A stretch of 6,412 bases of DNA. Source: Polyangiaceae bacterium (GTDB taxonomy: Bacteria; Myxococcota_A; Polyangia; Polyangiales; Polyangiaceae). How positions within the stretch are numbered: position 1 is the first letter of the stretch; each line of letters begins with the position of its first letter. The stretch lies in assembly GCA_025934595.1 (NCBI GenBank), contig JAICXU010000200.1, forward strand, positions 1 through 6,412, read 5' to 3'. The notes beneath the pieces were generated by a model. It was not told where the DNA came from. It made no database searches and saw only the letters and a list, made by a program, of their open reading frames with translations. Below are positions 1 to 4,682 of this stretch, in pieces. A program made the position numbers and the translations under genes.

Positions 1-1225
1 CGCGCCGTTCGACGTCGATCGTGCAGCCTGCGGCGCGCGCTCGTTCCTCGAGCTGCTCGGCAACGTCGTCGGCGAACGCGACCATGTCGCCCGGCAGCGC
101 GTTGACGGTGAAACGACCGGTCGCAATGCGCGAGACATCGAGCAACGTCTCGATGAGCGCGCGAAGCCGCGCCGTGCTCTTCGCCATGCGGTGGATTTTC
201 GTTTTGAGCTTCGGATCCACGATCTCGCGCTGTGACTCGAGACCTTGCACCTGCAGATCGAGCGCGGTGAGAGGCGTTCTCAGCTCGTGCGACGCGATCG
301 AGAGAAACTCGTCGCGAAGGCGCAGCGCCTCGTGAGCTTGTGCGAGCCGGACGCGCTCTTCTTCCGCATCGCGACGCGCCGTGAGGTCGCGCGTGACTTT
401 CGCGAAGCCGAGGAACGTGCCGCGGTCGTGGATCGGCGTGAGCACGACGTTCGCCCAGAACATCGAGCCGTCTTTGCGCACGCGCCATGTCTCTTCTTCG
501 AATCGACCCGCGTCACGCGCAATCTGGATCTCGCGTGCCGGCTTTCCCGCCTCCCGATCGGACTCTTGATGGAATCGATCGACGCTCTTGCCGATGATTT
601 CGTCCGATTTGTAGCCGAGGATTCGTTCCGCACCGAGGTTCCAGCTCGCCACTCGTCCGGCGGGGTCGAGCATGAAGATCGCGTAGTCCTGCACGCTGTC
701 GACGAGCAGTCGGAACTGCACGAGCTCGCGCTGGTTCGTACGAAGCTCCTCGTTCGCTCGTTGCAGATCCTGCCCTCGCCGGATCAAATCGACACCGGTA
801 CGGCTCGGTGCGCTCGTGGTCGTGCCCGTCGCGAGATCGGTCACGTCGACGATCGAATGCACGACGTAGAGGAGACTCCCGCCTTCGCCGAGCACCGGGC
901 AGCTCACCGCGCTCCAGTGGCGCTCTTCGAACGTCCCATCGGGACGTCGAATGTCGAACCGTTGCACGGCCATCGCGTCCGGGACTCGGTCGCGAATGAC
1001 GCGATCGAGTGACGCGCCGACATTTCGTACGCCGGTCGAATTCGCATCGGCGGGATTTTCGGGAAACGCCTCGAAGATGTGTTTGCCGACGATCTCGTCG
1101 CGGGCCGTCATCGTGCTCGCGAGATACGAGTTGCTCGCGGCCACGATGCACAGCTTCGGATCGACCACGAGGTACGCGCCCGGCGTGGCCTCGAAGATCG
1201 CTTGGAAGTCGACATCAGTCGGCAT
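1..1225 (-). CDS. PAS-PAS sensor histidine kinase, 3' part cut off by the left window edge
   Basis: The frame is open from an ATG at 1225 to the left edge, giving 408 residues with no stop. Residues 7-130 form a PAS domain (FQAIFEATPGAYLVVDP near the start, closing with a VDVTDL-type end). Residues 145-170 are a charged helix, a likely coiled coil. Residues 171-285 are a second, more canonical PAS (YAIFMLDPAGRVASWN, ERILGY, closing VTRDLTARRDAEE). HisKA starts near 300, with the H-box SHELRTPL and phospho-acceptor His313. The HATPase_c domain should follow beyond the edge. No membrane segment is visible, so the sensor is probably cytoplasmic. From the family, the expected job is autophosphorylation on His313 and transfer to a receiver Asp; the PAS ligands are unknown. 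The start is supported by GGAGA four bases upstream and by an 11-bp overlap with the end of the hybrid kinase gene, which suggests translational coupling. A partner could be one of the two receivers of that hybrid kinase, or a regulator beyond the edge. Confidence 0.93.
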   Translation of the reverse strand, partial: MPTDVDFQAIFEATPGAYLVVDPKLCIVAASNSYLASTMTARDEIVGKHIFEAFPENPADANSTGVRNVGASLDRVIRDRVPDAMAVQRFDIRRPDGTFEERHWSAVSCPVLGEGGSLLYVVHSIVDVTDLATGTTTSAPSRTGVDLIRRGQDLQRANEELRTNQRELVQFRLLVDSVQDYAIFMLDPAGRVASWNLGAERILGYKSDEIIGKSVDRFHQESDREAGKPAREIQIARDAGRFEEETWRVRKDGSMFWANVVLTPIHDRGTFLGFAKVTRDLTARRDAEEERVRLAQAHEALRLRDEFLSIASHELRTPLTALDLQVQGLESQREIVDPKLKTKIHRMAKSTARLRALIETLLDVSRIATGRFTVNALPGDMVAFADDVAEQLEERARAAGCTIDVERR

Positions 1226-3455
1226 CGTGTCTCCGACTCGCCGCACGGCTGCCCTCGGAAAGCGCGAGGAGGAGCGACCGCACGTCGAACGGCTTTCGGA
1301 CGACGGCTTCCACGCGTTCGATCTCCGACACGTCTTGTCCCGGAGCGCCCGTGACGAGAACGACGGGGATCCCCGCGAGGCGCTCGTCCTCCAAGAGCTT
1401 GCGCCGCAGCGTCCAGCCATCCATGCCGGGCATCATGAGGTCGAGCAGGATGACGTTCGGGCGATAGCCTTCCTTTTCGAGCAGGTCGAGAGCCTTGCGC
1501 CCGTCGTGAACCACGCGGACCGAGTATGCGCGTTCGCGGAGCATTTCTTCGAGCTCCGTCGCGATGTCGCGGTCGTCTTCGACGACGAGCACTGAGCGTC
1601 TTGCCGGGTCGCTCTTTCTCTGCACGGTCGCGTTTTTCTCGGCGTCGTTTTTCGCACCGACGACGGCCTCGAGCAGATCCTTCATGACGAGCGGCTTCGG
1701 CAGGTATCGCTCGAAGCCCGCGGCTTGCGCGCTTTCGATGGCCTTCGGGGAGTTGAATGCCGAGAGCGCGACGCCTGGAACGTCTCCGACTCTTTCTCGG
1801 AGACGCTTCAAGAACGTCAGCCCGTCCATCGTCGGCATCGCGAGATCGCTGACGACGACGTCCGGCTTGGAGCGCGCTGCGAGCGCGATGCCTTCCGAGC
1901 CCGAGCCCGCGAGATCGACCGTCGCCCCTGCATCGACCAGCATTCTTTCGAGGAGCTCTCGGGTGTCGGGCGCGTCATCGACGGCGAGCACCCGGATGCC
2001 TTCGAGAACGCGCGCGACCGAGGGCGCCTTGGCATCCGCGGGCTGGGAAATGGTAACGGCAGTCGTGATCGGCAAGCTGACGGTGAATGTCGCGCCCGTG
2101 CCCTGTCCGTCGCTCTTGACCTCGATCGTGCCGCCATGGAGCTCGACGAGCGCTTTCGTGATCGCGAGACCCAGGCCGAGGCCGCCATGCTGGCGTGACC
2201 AGCTCGTATCGGCTTGGCGAAAAGGCTCGAACACGTGAGGTAAGAACTCGGTCGATATTCCGACGCCCGAATCGGAGATCGCGACGCGCACCATCCGTCG
2301 GTCCGATTCGGACGTCACGCGGATCGTTCCGCCCTTCGGCGTGAACTTCAGCGCGTTACCCAGCAAATTCGTGAAGACCTGCCGGAGTCGTTGCGCGTCA
2401 CCCAGAACGGGGACCGCGCAGTCGCGCATCTCGAGCTCCGAGATCAGCGCTTTCTCGTCGAGCGCGGGGCGAAACGATTCGACCGTCGTCCGCAGAAGCT
2501 GGCATACGTCGACCGGGTCGCGGCTCATCTCCATGCGACCTCCACGGAGCCGCGTGATGTCGAGCACTCGGTCGATGAGATGTGCTTGGGCCTTCGCGTT
2601 GCGTTGGATCGTCGCGATCGCTCGAGCGCGTAAGGCTTCATCTTCCGCGCTGCGCGCGAGGAGATCGGACCATCCGACGATCGCGTTGAGCGGCGTCCTG
2701 AGCTCGTGGGAAATCATGGCCAAAAAATCGTCTTTCGCGCGATGTGCTTCCTCGAGCTCTTCGCGGCCTCGACGTTCTCGCTCGTAGAGAACGGCGCGCT
2801 CGCGTGCGAGCTGCTCCACGCGCTCTCTCTCTTTCAGCTCGAGCTGCGAGAGCTCGTCGGCGGCATTGATCATCATGTGATCGAAGGCGGCATGGATGAT
2901 CGTGGCGCTCGGCTCGTCCGGCCCACCCACAGCGTGCTCGCACAGCTCGATGATCGACCACCTCAGGTGACTGAGCTCACAGATCACCTCGGGCACGGAA
3001 TAGTCCGCCGCGATGCGATTGCGAACGTGGACCCCCGCCTCCGGGCTGTCCGCCACGGTCGCGCCGAGGCTCTCCGCGCCCGCGCTTTGCCCGTCCGCCG
3101 TCCGGAGCCTCGTGATGATGCGATCCAAAATTTGAGGAAAATGATCGTAGAGCGCCAAGCGCGAGAGGTGCGCGGCCGCCGGCACCTTCGGATCGCCGAG
3201 GACACGCGCGGCCCACTTCTCGAGCAAGAGGGGTTTCTTCTGTTCGAGGAGATCGGCGACCGCCTTGGGCGTCGCGCGTCGGCGTTCCCCGTCGATTCCG
3301 TCGCACCCTTCGCGAGAACGTACCGTCACACCACGCAAGCCAAGCATCGGGCGAGCCAGCGTCATGATCGCCGCCGACACCTCAAAACATCCGTGTTCCG
3401 CGCGCGCCGCTCGGCTCACGCGTGACAAGCACGCGCGAGTGGTGCGTGCTGACAC
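1215..3455 (-). CDS. Soluble hybrid histidine kinase: RsbRD_N-like, HisKA, HATPase_c, two receiver domains
   Basis: This is a 746-residue protein counted from a GTG at 3455. Residues 62-200 resemble the RsbRD N-terminal domain (LLEKWAARVLGDP, then HVRNRIAADYSVPEVICEL and LRWSIIEL), a helical sensor-like module known from stressosome RsbR-type proteins. Residues 203-248 are a charged coiled coil. HisKA carries SHELRTPLNAIVGW with phospho-acceptor His250. HATPase_c has the N-box (NLLGNALKFTPKGG, 363-376), G1 (DSGVG, 395-399) and G2 (GGLGLGL, 424-430). Receiver 1 (about 487-600) has Asp493/Asp494, phospho-Asp537, Ser565 and Lys587. Receiver 2 (about 620-735) has Glu626/Asp627, phospho-Asp672, Thr702 and Lys721. 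All catalytic and receiver residues look intact. There is no membrane segment and no DNA-binding output, so it is a cytoplasmic relay protein. The first 30-60 residues are Arg/Ala-rich and match no domain. ATGs at 3365 (GAGGTG 12 bases upstream) and 3347, or a GTG at 3329, are possible true starts. The gene lies 22 bp after the 153-residue protein and overlaps the PAS kinase by 11 bp. The ligand of the N-terminal domain is unknown. Confidence 0.95.
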   Translation of the reverse strand: MSARTTRACLSRVSRAARAEHGCFEVSAAIMTLARPMLGLRGVTVRSREGCDGIDGERRRATPKAVADLLEQKKPLLLEKWAARVLGDPKVPAAAHLSRLALYDHFPQILDRIITRLRTADGQSAGAESLGATVADSPEAGVHVRNRIAADYSVPEVICELSHLRWSIIELCEHAVGGPDEPSATIIHAAFDHMMINAADELSQLELKERERVEQLARERAVLYERERRGREELEEAHRAKDDFLAMISHELRTPLNAIVGWSDLLARSAEDEALRARAIATIQRNAKAQAHLIDRVLDITRLRGGRMEMSRDPVDVCQLLRTTVESFRPALDEKALISELEMRDCAVPVLGDAQRLRQVFTNLLGNALKFTPKGGTIRVTSESDRRMVRVAISDSGVGISTEFLPHVFEPFRQADTSWSRQHGGLGLGLAITKALVELHGGTIEVKSDGQGTGATFTVSLPITTAVTISQPADAKAPSVARVLEGIRVLAVDDAPDTRELLERMLVDAGATVDLAGSGSEGIALAARSKPDVVVSDLAMPTMDGLTFLKRLRERVGDVPGVALSAFNSPKAIESAQAAGFERYLPKPLVMKDLLEAVVGAKNDAEKNATVQRKSDPARRSVLVVEDDRDIATELEEMLRERAYSVRVVHDGRKALDLLEKEGYRPNVILLDLMMPGMDGWTLRRKLLEDERLAGIPVVLVTGAPGQDVSEIERVEAVVRKPFDVRSLLLALSEGSRAASRRHDAD
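1230..1234 (-). promoter_or_regulatory. Ribosome binding site of the PAS-PAS kinase
   Basis: GGAGA on the minus strand lies four bases before the ATG at 1225, inside the last codons of the hybrid kinase gene. It supports this start and reinitiation or coupled translation from the upstream gene. Confidence 0.6.
3428..3450. repeat. Perfect 7-bp inverted repeat at the 5' end of the hybrid kinase gene
   Basis: AGCACGC (3428-3434) and GCGTGCT (3444-3450) are perfect inverted copies around a 9-base spacer. Both arms have related flanks (GTGACA outside the left arm, TGACAC outside the right arm), so the dyad extends imperfectly. It lies just inside the hybrid kinase frame if the GTG at 3455 is used, or in the leader if a later start is used. 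It could be an operator or an mRNA hairpin that affects initiation; GC-rich DNA also makes such dyads by chance. Confidence 0.4.
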
Positions 3456-3477
3456 GCTTTTTCTCAGCTGAACGCGA

Positions 3478-3939
3478 TCAGTATTCGTTCTTGATCACGA
3501 AGTACGAGCCGCGGATCGTGCCTGCCAGCTTCGACTTCTGTCTCGCGAATTTGAACTTGGAGAGCTCGGCGGGGATCTCCATGCCTTCGGAGAGCTTGAA
3601 TCCCACCGCGCGCTTCTTCGCGTCCTTCCGCGTGTAGAGGACGTTGATCGCGAGACCGCTCTCGTAGAAGACATGCACCCAGCGGATGCCGTCCACGTCG
3701 AGCTCCGTCGCCTCGAGAGGCGGCGATGCGATGACGATCCCGCGCTCGTCTTTCAAAATGCGATGCACCCACGCGATGAGGCTCTTCGCCTTGCGCGCGG
3801 GCTCGGTCGTGAAATCCACGTCGTATTTGTTTTTGAAATAGCGAGACTCGTTCGCACGCAAGCCAGCGAGCGCGGCGGCGACAGGCGACGACTCGAGGCC
3901 GGCGGTGGAAACACTTTTGAAATCGACGATGCCAGGCAC
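3478..3939 (-). CDS. Conserved-looking hypothetical protein, 153 residues, function unknown
   Basis: The GTG start at 3939 is chosen because GAGGAG sits five bases upstream. The frame stays open back to 4293, but that part is Arg-rich shadow of the divergent methyltransferase gene. The product is a small, soluble-looking basic protein with no signal peptide, membrane helix or cysteine. Its N-terminus (VPGIVDFKSVSTAG) leads into an Ala-rich helix (about 18-29), then a Lys/Tyr stretch (RYFKNKYDVDF, 33-43), a helix around KAKSLIAWVHRILKDERG (50-67), alternating beta-like segments (GIVIAS; IRWVHVFYESGLAINVLYT, 85-103) and a Lys-rich C-terminal third (FKLSEGMEIPAELSKFKF, then KLAGTIRGSYFVIKNEY). 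I do not recognise the family. The ordered alternation of helix and strand and the consistent codon bias indicate a real folded protein. It is the first gene of the likely operon with the two histidine kinases, so a role in that signalling path, such as an accessory or output factor, is possible but is only inferred from position. Confidence 0.8.
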   Translation of the reverse strand: MPGIVDFKSVSTAGLESSPVAAALAGLRANESRYFKNKYDVDFTTEPARKAKSLIAWVHRILKDERGIVIASPPLEATELDVDGIRWVHVFYESGLAINVLYTRKDAKKRAVGFKLSEGMEIPAELSKFKFARQKSKLAGTIRGSYFVIKNEY

Positions 3940-3995
3940 GGGGACTCCTCGCGAAGCAGGGTAGCACTCACCGAGGTGCGCGATAAAGTGAGTCC
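3940..3995. promoter_or_regulatory. Divergent intergenic region, likely promoters in both directions
   Basis: These 56 bp separate the starts of the minus-strand kinase operon and the plus-strand methyltransferase, so at least one promoter is expected here. On the minus strand, TTTATC and TACCCT with an 18-base spacer are a weak sigma70-like pair. On the plus strand, GATAAA at 3982-3987 is a possible -10 box with no recognisable -35. A small dyad, CACC-GA-GGTG, sits in the middle and could bind a regulator of both genes. None of these elements is strong; the promoter call rests mainly on the gene arrangement. Confidence 0.45.
3945..3950 (-). promoter_or_regulatory. Strong ribosome binding site of the 153-residue protein
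   Basis: GAGGAG on the minus strand lies five bases before the GTG at 3939. It is the best Shine-Dalgarno match seen in the window and decides the start of this gene against the much longer open frame. Confidence 0.75.
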
Positions 3996-4682
3996 GTGCA
4001 CGCGAGTCATCGGGAGAGCGCCGATCACGTTCGCGAACGGATCGAGCGCGGCGTCCACGATCGTGCAGCGTTCCGCGCGGCGCTGGGCGACGTCCCGAAA
4101 AACGATCGCGATGGGTGGCTCGATCACGTGCTCGCGCTCGACATGATCCCGGAGGACGATCGCTTGCCCGCGGGATGCGTTCCCTATCTGCCGTCGCCGG
4201 TCGATGCGCTCTTGCGCGTGATCGATCAAGCTCGCGTGCGCGCGAACGACGTCGTGATCGACGTGGGCTCGGGCGTCGGACGGGCAGGGGCATTTTTTCA
4301 TCTCATGACCGGCGCGCGGGTGATGGGTCTCGAGATTCAGCCTCGGCTCGTTCGCGCGTCGCGCGAGCTCGCGGCGCGCGTGAGCGTCTCGCAAATGTCG
4401 TGCATCGAAGGCGACGCCGTGAATCTCACCGCGCAGATCGCGGTCGGATCGATCTTCTTCCTCTATTGTCCATTCAGCGGCGACCGGCTGGCGAAGCTCC
4501 TCGCCCATCTCCAGCAAGTCGCGCGCGAGAAGACGATTCGCGTGTGCTCGCTCGATCTTCCGATTCCCGCGTGCGAGTGGCTCGTCCGAGAGCCACCGTT
4601 CGCGCCCGATCTCGCGGTGTTTCGAAGCACCCATCGCGACGAGGGCACGAAAGAAATTCAGCGCGGCATTTTGAAGACGTAG
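3996..4682 (+). CDS. Class I SAM-dependent methyltransferase, DOT1-like glycine loop
   Basis: This is a 228-residue protein. The first 60 residues are a charged helical region. They are followed by a YLPSP segment (64-68) and the Rossmann-type methyltransferase core: motif I VVIDVGSGVG (87-95 region), an acidic residue at the end of strand 2 (Glu113 in GLEIQ, expected to bind the SAM ribose), CIEGDAVNL (136-144, Asp140 near the adenine in this fold), and FFLYCPF (154-160) at the motif IV position, next to the active site. DVGSGVGR closely resembles the DLGSGVGQ loop of DOT1 histone lysine methyltransferases, but the rest of DOT1 is not evident, so the substrate is unknown; protein or small molecule are both possible. 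It is predicted to be cytoplasmic. The GTG at 3996 is the first start after an in-frame TAA at 3984. No clear Shine-Dalgarno precedes it, only AGTGAG very close, so initiation may be weak or leaderless. It is divergent from the kinase operon, and its end overlaps the converging pseudokinase gene by 25 bp. Confidence 0.9.
   Translation: MHASHRESADHVRERIERGVHDRAAFRAALGDVPKNDRDGWLDHVLALDMIPEDDRLPAGCVPYLPSPVDALLRVIDQARVRANDVVIDVGSGVGRAGAFFHLMTGARVMGLEIQPRLVRASRELAARVSVSQMSCIEGDAVNLTAQIAVGSIFFLYCPFSGDRLAKLLAHLQQVAREKTIRVCSLDLPIPACEWLVREPPFAPDLAVFRSTHRDEGTKEIQRGILKT

Noticed and set aside
245..1012. Long open frame on the plus strand (255 residues) opposite the PAS kinase
   Set aside because: It lies antisense to well-defined PAS and HisKA motifs and its product is Arg/Glu-rich without domains; such mirror frames are common in GC-rich DNA.
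3444..3462. Plus-strand intrinsic-terminator look-alike (GCGTG-CTGA-CACGC followed by five T)
   Set aside because: No plus-strand gene lies upstream of it, and on the minus strand, where the genes are, the T-run precedes the stem as A and cannot terminate; at most it ends antisense transcripts.
3940..4293. N-terminal extension of the 153-residue protein up to 4293
   Set aside because: The extra 118 residues are Arg-rich, antisense to the methyltransferase, and make the strong GAGGAG ribosome site before the GTG at 3939 meaningless.
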